Positions 27,391-36,178 of a stretch of DNA of 64,000 bases are shown in pieces. The notes beneath the pieces were generated by a model, which saw nothing but the letters and a program-made list of their open reading frames with translations, did not search any database and was not told the origin of the DNA. Positions within the stretch are counted from its first letter, which is position 1. Every line of letters begins with the position of its first letter. Location of the stretch: contig NZ_CP065511.1 of NCBI RefSeq assembly GCF_022811925.1, positions 3,031,501 through 3,095,500 of the forward strand, written 5' to 3'. This stretch comes from Cytobacillus oceanisediminis. GTDB lineage: Bacteria > Bacillota > Bacilli > Bacillales > Cytobacillaceae. A program made the translations under genes and the position numbers.

Positions 27391-28587
27391 TTAAACTCGT
27401 AAATTTTCAACAATCGTGGCAATTCCTTGACCTCCGCCAATACAAGCAGTGATTAAACCATAGCGGCCGCCTCTTCTTTCGAGCTCATTCATGATTTTGA
27501 CAGTCAAAATGGCTCCTGTTCCTCCAATAGGATGTCCTAAAGCAATAGCACCGCCATTTACATTTAATTTACTTCTGTCTATATTGAGTTCCTTGACAAC
27601 AGCCAGTGCTTGAGCAGCAAAGGCTTCATTCAGCTCTATTAGGTCTATGTCCTCAAGAGTCAGCCCTGCAAGCTTAAGCGCCTTCATAACAGCTGGCACT
27701 GGCCCAATCCCCATTATTTCCGGTGAGACTCCGGCAGCCGCTTGTGCAGCAACCCTCAAACGCGGTCTAAGGCCTTTTCTTATTGCTTCGTCCTCGGCCA
27801 TCATCACCAATGCTGCAGCTCCATCATTGCGTCCGCTCGCATTTCCTGCCGTAACAGTGCCGCCTTGCTTAAACACAGGCTTTAAAGAAGCAAGCTTTTC
27901 AAGACTCGTTAAGCGGGGATGCTCATCCGTATCAAATACAATCTTTTCTTTTTTTAATTTCACTTCATATGGAATAATTTCGTCTTTAAACTTCCCTTGC
28001 TGAATAGCGGCTGTAGCCTTTTGCTGACTTTCAAGGGCAAATTCATCCTGTTCTTCTCTGCTGATATTATATTTTTCAGCGAGGTTCTCAGCTGTCAGTC
28101 CCATTGTCAGGTTACCGTATACTTCAATCGGCTGAGCCCTTGGCTGGCTTTCTGTATTCGGGTCTACGATTTCTGCATTTCCTGCACCATATCCATATCT
28201 TGCTTTTCTTAAATAATATGGAGCAGTACTCATGCTTTCCCCGCCGCCAGCAAGCACAATGTCAGATAATCCGCACTGAATCTGCTGTGCTGCGTTATTG
28301 ATCGCCTGCAATCCTGACCCGCACTGGCGGTGAACGGTATATCCCGGCACCTCGACAGGAAGTCCGGATCTTAAAGCTGCCAGCCTGGCTAAATTGGGGA
28401 CATCTGAACTTTGTTTCGCATGGCCCCAAACCACTTCATCCACTTCTGAACCATCCAGTCGGCTTCTTTCAAGCGCTTTTCTCATTACTCTTTCTGAAAG
28501 AAAATCAACCTCTATATCCTTCAGTGTACCGCCCATTCGTCCTATGGCAGTTCGAACACCATCAATTATAACTGCGTTTCTCATCAT
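27391..28587 (-). CDS. acetyl-CoA C-acyltransferase (thiolase)
   Basis: Cleaves a 3-ketoacyl-CoA with CoA to acetyl-CoA, or the reverse. Active-site Cys in HRQCGSGLQAINNA (about residue 88), His in GHPIGGTGA and second Cys in TACIGGGQG. 398 aa, normal. Two tandem ATG codons follow AGGGGGG; the second (28584) has the better spacing. Grouped with other beta-oxidation genes. Acetoacetyl-CoA or 3-oxoadipyl-CoA are both possible substrates. Confidence 0.92.
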   Translation of the reverse strand: MMRNAVIIDGVRTAIGRMGGTLKDIEVDFLSERVMRKALERSRLDGSEVDEVVWGHAKQSSDVPNLARLAALRSGLPVEVPGYTVHRQCGSGLQAINNAAQQIQCGLSDIVLAGGGESMSTAPYYLRKARYGYGAGNAEIVDPNTESQPRAQPIEVYGNLTMGLTAENLAEKYNISREEQDEFALESQQKATAAIQQGKFKDEIIPYEVKLKKEKIVFDTDEHPRLTSLEKLASLKPVFKQGGTVTAGNASGRNDGAAALVMMAEDEAIRKGLRPRLRVAAQAAAGVSPEIMGIGPVPAVMKALKLAGLTLEDIDLIELNEAFAAQALAVVKELNIDRSKLNVNGGAIALGHPIGGTGAILTVKIMNELERRGGRYGLITACIGGGQGIATIVENLRV

Positions 28588-28629
28588 TTCCCCCCTGTTA
28601 GATGTGAAGTAATCTCTAAACGAATTGGC

Positions 28630-29805
28630 TTATCGACTGTTCACAGGCAATTTTTTATGAAACTCCCGGTCCAGTTCGCTGGCAATAATATTTTTTTGAA
28701 TTTGGCTTGTGCCTTCATAAATTTTCGTGATTCTCGCGTCCCGGTAAAAACGTTCAATTGGATAATCCTTCATATATCCGATGCCGCCGTGTATTTGAAC
28801 AGCTAAATCGGCCACGCGATTATATACCTCAGATCCATATAGCTTTGCCATGGCTGCCTCTTTGACAACCCGCTTTCCCTGGTCAGCCATCCAGGCGACC
28901 CGATAAGTCATGGAACGGAGCACTTCAATTTCCAATGCCATATCAGAAAGCATATGCTGAACAGCTTGCTGTTCAAAAATCGGTTTGCCGAACTGTTCTC
29001 GCTGCATGGCATAGCTCATGCTGAGTTCAAGCAGCTTTTCACATGAGCCCAGATTTCTTGCTGCAAGCCCAGCTCTGCCATTTGCGAGAATTTTAAGTGC
29101 GTTCACATATCCTCTGCCTTCTTCTCCAAGAACATTTTCTGCAGGCACCTCGCAATTTTCAAAGAACAGTTCAGCTGAATGGGAACCGCGAAGGCCCATC
29201 TTCCGCTCCACTGCACCAACAATAAATCCGGGAAAGTCTTTTTCCACAATAAATGAAGTGATTCCTTTTGCCCCTTTGCTCGGATCGGTGACAGCCATCA
29301 CGGTAAAAACATTTCCGCAGACCGCATTGGTAATATAATGTTTAGAACCATTTAATATATATTTATTTCCCTTTTTTTCTGCCTTCGTCTTCAAATTCGA
29401 CGCATTTGAACCTGCACTCGGCTCAGTTAGCGCAAATGCGCCAATCCATTCGCCGCTTGCCATTTTAGGAAGATATTTTTCCTTTTGTTCTTTTGTCCCC
29501 AGCTCGACAATTCCCGCCGTCCCGATGCCTGTATGGGCGCCGATTAACGTTGTGTATCCATTATGGGTTTTACCCAGTTCTTCATAAATGGCGCATTTCC
29601 CAACCCAGTTTAGCCCTAATCCGCCATATTCCTCAGGAATACTTAATCCAAATAGCCCCATTTCCTTGGAACTTTCAACAATATGACTTGGAATTTCGTC
29701 ATTCTCCTCAATTTCCATCGCTACCCGCTCTACTTCTCCTTGTACATAGTCTCCAACTGCCTTTTTTAGAAGCTGGATGTCCTCTGAAAATGTAAAATCC
29801 ATCAT
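28630..29805 (-). CDS. acyl-CoA dehydrogenase
   Basis: FAD enzyme forming a 2,3-enoyl-CoA and passing electrons to ETF. 391 aa; [16 protein letters not shown] (ACAD signature 1, about residue 120), [20 protein letters not shown] (signature 2) and catalytic glutamate in IYEGTSQIQ near residue 365. ETF genes are not in the window. The sequence fits the short/branched-chain or glutaryl-CoA-like classes; I cannot separate them by eye. It lies between thiolase and enoyl-CoA hydratase genes. Confidence 0.92.
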   Translation of the reverse strand: MMDFTFSEDIQLLKKAVGDYVQGEVERVAMEIEENDEIPSHIVESSKEMGLFGLSIPEEYGGLGLNWVGKCAIYEELGKTHNGYTTLIGAHTGIGTAGIVELGTKEQKEKYLPKMASGEWIGAFALTEPSAGSNASNLKTKAEKKGNKYILNGSKHYITNAVCGNVFTVMAVTDPSKGAKGITSFIVEKDFPGFIVGAVERKMGLRGSHSAELFFENCEVPAENVLGEEGRGYVNALKILANGRAGLAARNLGSCEKLLELSMSYAMQREQFGKPIFEQQAVQHMLSDMALEIEVLRSMTYRVAWMADQGKRVVKEAAMAKLYGSEVYNRVADLAVQIHGGIGYMKDYPIERFYRDARITKIYEGTSQIQKNIIASELDREFHKKLPVNSR

Positions 29806-29830
29806 TTTTTCCCCCTAATCGCATTATTGG

Positions 29831-30607
29831 TTATTTACCTTTAAATTGCGGTGTTCTTTTCTCCAAAAAGGCTTGTGTTCCTTCCAGTTTATCTTCCGAT
29901 CCGATTAATATGGTCTGGGCAAGCTTTTCCAAATAAAGCGCAGTTTCCATTTCCATGTCTGCCCCGCGATTAACGGCTGCCTTCGCCATTCTTAATGCGA
30001 GAGGCCCTTTTAAACTTATTCTTCTGGCATATTCCTTTGCCGTATCCATCAGTGCCTCTTGCGGAACGGCTTTGCTGATCAAATTCAACCTTTCGGCTTC
30101 TGCTGCAGTGATGACATCACCAGTTAAGATCAGTTCCATAGCTTTGCCTCTTCCAATAATTCTGGAAAGTCGCTGCGTACCGCCAGCACCTGGCATAATC
30201 CCTAATCCTACCTCGGGCAGCCCCAGCTTAGCATTTAAAGAAGCTACACGGATATCACAGGAAAGCGCAAGCTCCAATCCGCCTCCCAGAGCAAAACCAT
30301 TTATTGCTGCAATGGTCGGCTTTTCATAGTCCTCAATTTTCCGGTAAGTTGCTGTCATATTAGGCTTTAGAGCCTCAATCATGGTCCTTTTGTTTAACTG
30401 GCTTATGTCTGCACCAGCTGCAAAAGATTTTTCACCAGCACCCGTAAAAATGATGACGCGGATGCTTTTATCGTCTCTCAACACATCCATAGCTGTTTCT
30501 ATTTCCAGCAGGGTATCAATATTTAAGGCATTCCTCAATTCAGGACGATTAATAATAATAAAACCAATACCTTCTTCTTCACGAACCAAAATATTATTAA
30601 AATCCAT
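29831..30607 (-). CDS. enoyl-CoA hydratase/isomerase (crotonase)
   Basis: Hydrates a 2-enoyl-CoA. The oxyanion hole is formed by KSFAAGADISQL and NGFALGGGLELALSCD; catalytic glutamates in GLPEVGLGIMPGAGGTQRL. 258 aa from ATG 30607 with AGAAAGGTG upstream; the GTG at 30616 overlaps that site. With the neighbouring 3-hydroxyacyl-CoA dehydrogenase it makes a 3-ketoacyl-CoA. Confidence 0.92.
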   Translation of the reverse strand: MDFNNILVREEEGIGFIIINRPELRNALNIDTLLEIETAMDVLRDDKSIRVIIFTGAGEKSFAAGADISQLNKRTMIEALKPNMTATYRKIEDYEKPTIAAINGFALGGGLELALSCDIRVASLNAKLGLPEVGLGIMPGAGGTQRLSRIIGRGKAMELILTGDVITAAEAERLNLISKAVPQEALMDTAKEYARRISLKGPLALRMAKAAVNRGADMEMETALYLEKLAQTILIGSEDKLEGTQAFLEKRTPQFKGK

Positions 30608-30623
30608 ATTTAGCACCTTTCTA

Positions 30624-31304
30624 TTAAACAGGCATTTTCTTTAGATTTTCTGATATGATGAAGTCTGCATCTGTCATTCTTCTTATTTCATCAATAGTGC
30701 TGTTTTCAGATAATTCCTCGAGATACAGCTCTCCATTGTTAACTTTGAATACAGCTTTTTCTGTCACAATCATTTCCGCTTTACGAATACCGCTGGTTGG
30801 ATAAGTTAGGGTATTAACAATTTTCGGAAGATGATCTTTGGTTACATGGGTAATAGCGACAATAATTTTTTTTGCACTCGCCACTAAATCCATGGCACCG
30901 CCAACTCCCAGAATATCCTGACCCGGGACTGCCCAGTTCGCTATTTCTCCCGATCCGCTCACTTGGAGTGCACCTAAAACTGCAACATCAATATGCCCGC
31001 CGCGAATCATGACAAAAGAGTCAGAACTTGAGAAGATAGAGGCGCCTATTCCCAATGAGATCGGGTGTTTGCTGGCACTGATCAGGTCCATATCGATTTC
31101 TTCCTTAGGCGGAGTAGGCCCCATTCCCAGTAACCCGTTTTCTGATTGCAGATACACCTTGCTTTCAGGCTTTAAATAGTTCTGTATTAAGGTGGGGATT
31201 CCTACCCCGAGATTAACAACAGAGCCTTCCGGGAGCTCCATGGCAATTCTTTTTGCAATCCTCACTTTATCTGTATCCAGTTTCTTGCCTGCAACACTCA
31301 ACAT
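30624..31304 (-). CDS. scoB: 3-oxoacid CoA-transferase, subunit B
   Basis: Beta subunit of a class I CoA-transferase. Catalytic glutamate in QSENGLLGMG (about residue 50) and GGHIDVAVLGALQVS. 226 aa. It overlaps the 3' end of the subunit A gene by 38 nt, so translation is coupled. Known substrates of the family are acetoacetate, 3-oxoadipate or other short acids with succinyl- or acetyl-CoA as donor. Confidence 0.88.
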   Translation of the reverse strand: MLSVAGKKLDTDKVRIAKRIAMELPEGSVVNLGVGIPTLIQNYLKPESKVYLQSENGLLGMGPTPPKEEIDMDLISASKHPISLGIGASIFSSSDSFVMIRGGHIDVAVLGALQVSGSGEIANWAVPGQDILGVGGAMDLVASAKKIIVAITHVTKDHLPKIVNTLTYPTSGIRKAEMIVTEKAVFKVNNGELYLEELSENSTIDEIRRMTDADFIISENLKKMPV

Positions 31305-31998
31305 ACTCCCCCCCTATCTTTTCATAGCGATCATTCAGCACGACCATATCAACAAAGGAATGCGGGGTAACTATCTTTTCAGGATCCAGCGTACCTGCTT
31401 CGACTATCTCATCCACTTCGGCAATAACCAGTTTGCCAGCCGTTGCCATCATCGGGTTGAAATTCCGGGCTGTTTTTGAATAAATGAGGTTTCCAAGTGT
31501 ATCCGCTTTTTCAGCTTTAATAAGAGCAGCATTTGCTTTTAAACCTCTTATGAATATATATCTTTCCCCATCAAAGGTGCGTTCTTCTTTCCCCTCTGCC
31601 AGCTTGGTTCCAACAGCCGTTTTAGTATAAAAGCCGGCAATACCCGCCCCGCCTGCACGAATTGCTTCAGCAAGAGTACCCTGAGGAATGAGTTCAATCT
31701 CCAGCTCGCCGTTTTTCCAAGCCCTTACAGCATCGCGATTCGATGTAAAATAAGACCCGACTGCTTTTTTAACATGCTTAGAGATTAATAGTTTTCCTAA
31801 GCCTTTTCCTGCTTCTCCTAAGTTATTGCTGATGATCGTTAATTCACGGGCATGATCTGTTTCGGTAATTGTGTCTATCAGCGTAAACGGAGTTCCGCAA
31901 AGACCGAAACCGCCTACTAATACACTGTCTCCCCGCTGAATAAACTGAACGGCTTCTTCGGCTGTGACAAGTTTTTCACAGTTTTTAGTGTTGTTCAT
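31267..31998 (-). CDS. scoA: 3-oxoacid CoA-transferase, subunit A
   Basis: Alpha subunit; CoA-binding glycine-rich loop VGGFGLCGTPFTLID near residue 28 and GSYFTSNRDAV. 243 aa from ATG 31998, where GGAGG lies 8 nt upstream; a TTG at 32013 overlaps the ribosome site. Forms a heterotetramer with the B subunit. Confidence 0.9.
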   Translation of the reverse strand: MNNTKNCEKLVTAEEAVQFIQRGDSVLVGGFGLCGTPFTLIDTITETDHARELTIISNNLGEAGKGLGKLLISKHVKKAVGSYFTSNRDAVRAWKNGELEIELIPQGTLAEAIRAGGAGIAGFYTKTAVGTKLAEGKEERTFDGERYIFIRGLKANAALIKAEKADTLGNLIYSKTARNFNPMMATAGKLVIAEVDEIVEAGTLDPEKIVTPHSFVDMVVLNDRYEKIGGEYVECCRQETGYR

Positions 31999-32025
31999 GA
32001 TACCGGCCTCCAATCTTGCACAATG

Positions 32026-32874
32026 CTAGACTTCATATTCGTAAAATCCTCGTCCTGTTTTGCGCCCGAGTCTTCCGGCTTTAACATATTTAATCAGGAG
32101 CGGACATGGACGATATTTTTCACCTAATGTCTTATGCAAATACTCCATGTTTCTCAGTCTCGTATCCAATCCAACCAAATCTGCCAGTGCCAAGGGACCC
32201 ATGGGATGATTCAGGCCAAGCTTCATAGCTTTATCAATATCCTCTGAAGAGGCTACACCCTCCATCAGAAGATTCATAGCCTCATTGCCGATCAGACAGT
32301 TCATCCGGCTGGTAACAAATCCAGGAAACTCGTTTACCTCGACTGTCTCCTTGTTAAGCTTCCTGCCTATTTCTCTTGCTTTTTCTACGGTCTCATCCGA
32401 TGTCTGCAGACCTCTAATAATTTCAATAAGCTTCATTTTGTGAACAGGGTTAAAAAAGTGCATGGCAATACATTTTTCCGGTCTGGATGTTTGTGCGGCA
32501 ATTTCTGTGGGGCTCATGGTGGAAGTGTTGGTTGCGAGAATCGTACGTTCCGGACAATATTGATCAAGCTGTTTAAAAATATCGATCTTTAACTCCATCA
32601 TTTCGAAAACAGCTTCTATAACTACATCTGCATTTTCAGCAGCCGATTTTAAATCTGTTGTAAATTCTAAGCTGCTGAGAGCAGCTGTTACCTGATCATG
32701 GTTCAAGTAGCCTTTTTCAGCACTTTTTCTCATTTCTGTTTCAATATAATTTTTTGCCTTATCCAGATTCTCTTCGCTCACGTCTTGTAATAAGACGTGA
32801 AAGCCTCCAAGTGCTGCTGCATAAGCGATTCCTCTGCCCATAACACCGGAACCGACAACTGTTAAAGTTTCCAT
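32026..32874 (-). CDS. 3-hydroxyacyl-CoA (3-hydroxybutyryl-CoA) dehydrogenase
   Basis: NAD(P)-dependent oxidation of 3-hydroxyacyl-CoA. Rossmann [15 protein letters not shown] at residues 6-20, catalytic region [16 protein letters not shown] and the C-terminal family signature [12 protein letters not shown]...[16 protein letters not shown]. 282 aa, the HBD length (no hydratase fusion). ATG 32874 follows AAAGGAG at 9 nt; the frame runs on to 32916 without signals. First gene after a terminator, so it probably heads the 8-gene operon. Confidence 0.92.
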   Translation of the reverse strand: METLTVVGSGVMGRGIAYAAALGGFHVLLQDVSEENLDKAKNYIETEMRKSAEKGYLNHDQVTAALSSLEFTTDLKSAAENADVVIEAVFEMMELKIDIFKQLDQYCPERTILATNTSTMSPTEIAAQTSRPEKCIAMHFFNPVHKMKLIEIIRGLQTSDETVEKAREIGRKLNKETVEVNEFPGFVTSRMNCLIGNEAMNLLMEGVASSEDIDKAMKLGLNHPMGPLALADLVGLDTRLRNMEYLHKTLGEKYRPCPLLIKYVKAGRLGRKTGRGFYEYEV

Positions 32875-32937
32875 ACTAAATTGCTCCTTTTGCAAGATGA
32901 TGGTGGTTTCCCTCAATATTCTTTTAAGTTTTATATT

Positions 32938-32969
32938 AAAAAAAGGAGTTTAAAAACTTCTTAAACTCC
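32938..32969 (-). terminator. terminator after the aldehyde dehydrogenase gene
   Basis: GGAGTTTAA (32945-32953) / TTAAACTCC (32961-32969) followed on the minus strand by seven T. It splits the aminotransferase-aldehyde dehydrogenase pair from the beta-oxidation genes. Confidence 0.8.
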
Positions 32970-32997
32970 TCTTCTATCATTGCTATCTAATAACAAA

Positions 32998-34479
32998 TTA
33001 ATAGTTATCTATCTGCGCTCTCTGCAGCTTACCGCTGTAATCCACGTAAATCGATTTCCATTCCGTATAAACATCCAGTGATGCTACCCCAGAATCTCGA
33101 TGGCCATTGCCCGTTCCTTTCGTTCCTCCGAATGGCAGGTGAATTTCTGCTCCGGTAGTTCCTGCATTCACGTAAACAATACCAGTATCCAAATCTCTCA
33201 TAGCTTCAAAAGCCTGATTGACATTTTGTGTATAAATAGCGCTAGAAAGACCGAATTCTACCATGTTATTAATTTCAATGGCTTCTTCCATACTTTGAAT
33301 GGGAATAATGGAAACAACTGGCCCAAAGATTTCTTCCATGGCGATTCTCATATTTGGCTTTACATCTGTAAAAATAGTCGGCAGGTAGAAGTTGCCTTCT
33401 TTCAGACCATCATCATCAGCAATTTTTCCGCCTGCAAGCAGCTTTGCTCCCTCTTCCTGGCCTATTTTTACATACTCGTCAATTCTTTCAAGGGAAGAAC
33501 GATTTATGACCGGTCCAACTTTAACTGTTTCATCCAGCCCATTGCCAAGCTTCAGTTCTCCAATGCGATCCAGCAGCTTTCCTTCAAGTTCTTCTTTTAC
33601 GTCGTTGTGCACAAGGACACGGCTTGTAGCGGTACATCTTTGGCCGCTGGTACCAAAAGCCCCCCAAAGAATTCCTTCTACAGCAAGATCAAGATCTGCA
33701 TCCTCCAGCACGGTGATGGCATTCTTCCCGCCCATTTCAAGAGAAGTTCGCTTTAATAAAGCTCCTGCTTTTCCATTAATATCTCTGCCGACTTCATTCG
33801 ATCCTGTAAAAGAAATTAAATCGATGTCCGGATGTTCAACCATTGCATTTCCAACAACACTTCCCGACCCATGCACAAGGTTAATTAAGCCTTTTGGAAG
33901 ACCTGCCTCTTCATAAATTTTCACAAATTCAGCTGCAAGGATTGGAGTTTCAGTTGCCGGCTTCCATACTAGAGCATTTCCTGTTACAAGAGCAGGAAGC
34001 GACTTCCATGAAGCAATTGCAATCGGGAAATTCCAAGGAGTGATCAATCCTGCCACTCCAACAGGAACCCTGACACTCATGGCAAATTTATTGCGAAGCT
34101 CGGACGGAACTGTATCTCCAAACATTCTGCGTCCTTCTCCTGCCATGTAGTACGCCATATCAATGGCTTCCTGTACTTCTCCTCGTCCTTCGTCAATCAC
34201 TTTTCCCATTTCACTTGTAAGTATTTGGGCCAAGTCTTCTTTTCTTTCTTTCAATAAAAAAGCAACCTGATAGAGAATTTCAGCACGCTCAGGGGCTGGC
34301 ACCAATCGCCAGGATTTCTGCGCGGTTTTCGCTGCTGCAACAGCTCTATCAACATCTTCTTTTGCTGACTGTGTTACTTCAGCAAGAACTTCACCTGTTG
34401 CTGGATTTAACACAGGAGCAACTTTCCCAGTTGACGCTTCACACCATTCACCATTAATAAAATTTAATATTTTCTTCAT
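32998..34479 (-). CDS. NAD(P)-dependent aldehyde dehydrogenase
   Basis: Oxidises an aldehyde or semialdehyde to the acid. 493 aa; VGVAGLITPWNFP, catalytic Glu in SLEMGGKNA (about 258), catalytic Cys in GTSGQRCTATSR (about 292) and EEIFGPVVS. The C-terminal GAEIHLPFGGTKGTGNGHR pattern recalls aminoadipate-semialdehyde and ketoglutarate-semialdehyde dehydrogenases. Starts after GGAGG, 24 nt behind the aminotransferase gene. With the lysine-6-dehydrogenase-like enzyme, 2-aminoadipate 6-semialdehyde is a reasonable substrate; not proven. Confidence 0.9.
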   Translation of the reverse strand: MKKILNFINGEWCEASTGKVAPVLNPATGEVLAEVTQSAKEDVDRAVAAAKTAQKSWRLVPAPERAEILYQVAFLLKERKEDLAQILTSEMGKVIDEGRGEVQEAIDMAYYMAGEGRRMFGDTVPSELRNKFAMSVRVPVGVAGLITPWNFPIAIASWKSLPALVTGNALVWKPATETPILAAEFVKIYEEAGLPKGLINLVHGSGSVVGNAMVEHPDIDLISFTGSNEVGRDINGKAGALLKRTSLEMGGKNAITVLEDADLDLAVEGILWGAFGTSGQRCTATSRVLVHNDVKEELEGKLLDRIGELKLGNGLDETVKVGPVINRSSLERIDEYVKIGQEEGAKLLAGGKIADDDGLKEGNFYLPTIFTDVKPNMRIAMEEIFGPVVSIIPIQSMEEAIEINNMVEFGLSSAIYTQNVNQAFEAMRDLDTGIVYVNAGTTGAEIHLPFGGTKGTGNGHRDSGVASLDVYTEWKSIYVDYSGKLQRAQIDNY

Positions 34480-34503
34480 TTAAAGACCTCCATTAGTTTG
34501 TGA

Positions 34504-35679
34504 TTATCCTATTACAATTTTCAATTTCTCTTTAATTCGATTAACTGCTTCATATAATCGATCATTGGGCACAGACAGAGAGACTCGGAAATATCCTTCT
34601 CCTGAAGGCCCGAAAGCATTGCCAGGAGTAAGAATGACACCCGTCTGTTCCATGACGCTGGAAACAAATTCGGCAGAAGTATATCCCTTAGGCACTGGAG
34701 CCCATATGAAAAAACTTCCTTTTGGCGGATCAACTTCAATCCCAATCTGGCTCAGACCGTCGAGCATCGCATTCATCCGCTCTTTATAGATAGCGTTATG
34801 CTTTGCAATACACGTTTGTTCACTGTTTAAAGCAAAGGCTGCTGCCTTTTGGATGGAAGTTAGCTGACCTGTATCCGTATTGCTTTTATACACGGAAAGC
34901 GCTTTAATTATGTTTTTGTTTCCAACCACATAGCCTATTCTAAATCCTGTCATGTTATAGGTTTTAGATAAGGAGCCAAACTCTACAGCGATATTTTTTG
35001 CTCCTTGCGCCTGAAGAATGCTAGGTGCTTTGTAGGAATCGAAAGTGACCATATTATAGGCAGAATCATGCGCAATCGGAATTTGATGATTATGCGCAAA
35101 TTCAACCGCTTCCTCAAAGAATTCAATATCCACTGTAGCTGAGGTCGGGTTCCCCGGATAATTCAAAAACATTAGCCTTGCCTGCTTCAAAATTTCATCA
35201 GGTATGGCATTTAGATCTGGCTTGAAATTATTTTCTATGGACATTGGCATGTTATGATAGCGTCCATTTGCCAGCAGTGTGGCCATTCGGTAAACGGGAT
35301 AACTTGGATCCGGGATAAGCACATATTCACCGGGATCCACAAGAGTTGGAACCAGATGGGCTATCCCCTCTTTGGATCCGATTAAGGCGAGAACTTCTGT
35401 TTCAGGATCCACCCTTACCTGATACTGCCTCCAATAAAAATCAGCTACCGCCTGCTTGAACTCCATACATCCTACAAAACTGGGATACTTTAAATTGGCG
35501 GGATCCTGTGACTCTTGTACAAATTTCTCAATAATATGATTGGGAGTTGGTAAATCCGGATCTCCTATTCCCAAATCAATGATATCGATACCCGCTCTTT
35601 TCATAGCTTCTTTCTTTTTATTAATCTCTGCGAATAAATAGGGAGGTATTTGCCCTACTCTATCTGATGAAAAGTTCAA
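34504..35679 (-). CDS. PLP-dependent class I/II aminotransferase
   Basis: 391 aa, fold-type I. PLP lysine in GSLSKTYNMTGFRIGYV (about residue 235); NYPGNPTSA and DSAYNMVTFDSY are the PLP-binding Asn and Asp/Tyr regions. Most like LL-diaminopimelate aminotransferase and catabolic relatives (DLGIGDPDLPTP start). The start is a TTG at 35679 with AGGATGGTGA upstream. Cotranscribed with the aldehyde dehydrogenase, which suggests amino-acid catabolism rather than lysine synthesis. Confidence 0.85.
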   Translation of the reverse strand: MNFSSDRVGQIPPYLFAEINKKKEAMKRAGIDIIDLGIGDPDLPTPNHIIEKFVQESQDPANLKYPSFVGCMEFKQAVADFYWRQYQVRVDPETEVLALIGSKEGIAHLVPTLVDPGEYVLIPDPSYPVYRMATLLANGRYHNMPMSIENNFKPDLNAIPDEILKQARLMFLNYPGNPTSATVDIEFFEEAVEFAHNHQIPIAHDSAYNMVTFDSYKAPSILQAQGAKNIAVEFGSLSKTYNMTGFRIGYVVGNKNIIKALSVYKSNTDTGQLTSIQKAAAFALNSEQTCIAKHNAIYKERMNAMLDGLSQIGIEVDPPKGSFFIWAPVPKGYTSAEFVSSVMEQTGVILTPGNAFGPSGEGYFRVSLSVPNDRLYEAVNRIKEKLKIVIG

Positions 35680-36129
35680 ACGCTCACCATCCTGACCAAG
35701 AAATTTTCGTAAATTCTGAAAATTAAAGATCCATACTATTAATTTAAAGGATTTAATAGTAAATCACTATGGTTGATTTGTACAAAAATATATCCTATTT
35801 TCCAATAGATTCCGTACGTTTTTTACAAATTCATGCTTTTTTAAAAGAATAAAAAGCTTATAATAAAATGTATTGTACTAATGGAAAAAAGAAAAAGAAT
35901 GTCTGGGACATTCTTTCATGTTCAGCAGATTTCCAAACTTCATCTTTCGGCCGAATCCCCGACTTAAACCAATGAGCAGCAGTGTAATGAAAAAGCCAGT
36001 GTATTGTTCCATTTAGAAAAGCCCCCCCAAAAACGTTCTTCCTATTTACAATTTCTCTATTTTTAACACATTGACTTGTGACGGAAAGGATTCCAGTAAA
36101 TTGTATCACCTGCACATAAGCGATAAAGA
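35680..36129. other. non-coding interval with a short hairpin
   Basis: About 450 bp. It should hold the aminotransferase promoter (very AT-rich 35700-35850). A perfect hairpin AAAGAATGTC-TGG-GACATTCTTT lies near 35894-35916. A 93-codon minus-strand frame spans 35858-36139 but has an odd composition (a run of five Phe), includes the hairpin, and I do not recognise it; treated as non-coding or a gene remnant. Confidence 0.35.
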
Positions 36130-36161
36130 AAATGGCCATGGAAAAAATTCCATGGCCATTT
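36130..36161 (-). terminator. hairpin after the UvrA-like gene
   Basis: AAATGGCCATGGAA (36130-36143) / TTCCATGGCCATTT (36148-36161), a perfect 14-bp stem with a 4-nt loop, 18 nt after the stop of the UvrA-like gene. The T-tail is weak. Confidence 0.6.
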
Positions 36162-36178
36162 GATATCTAATTATTCCA

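Noticed and set aside
35858..36139. 93-codon minus-strand frame
   Set aside because: No recognised family, odd composition, contains a hairpin near its 3' end; reported only within the intergenic entry.
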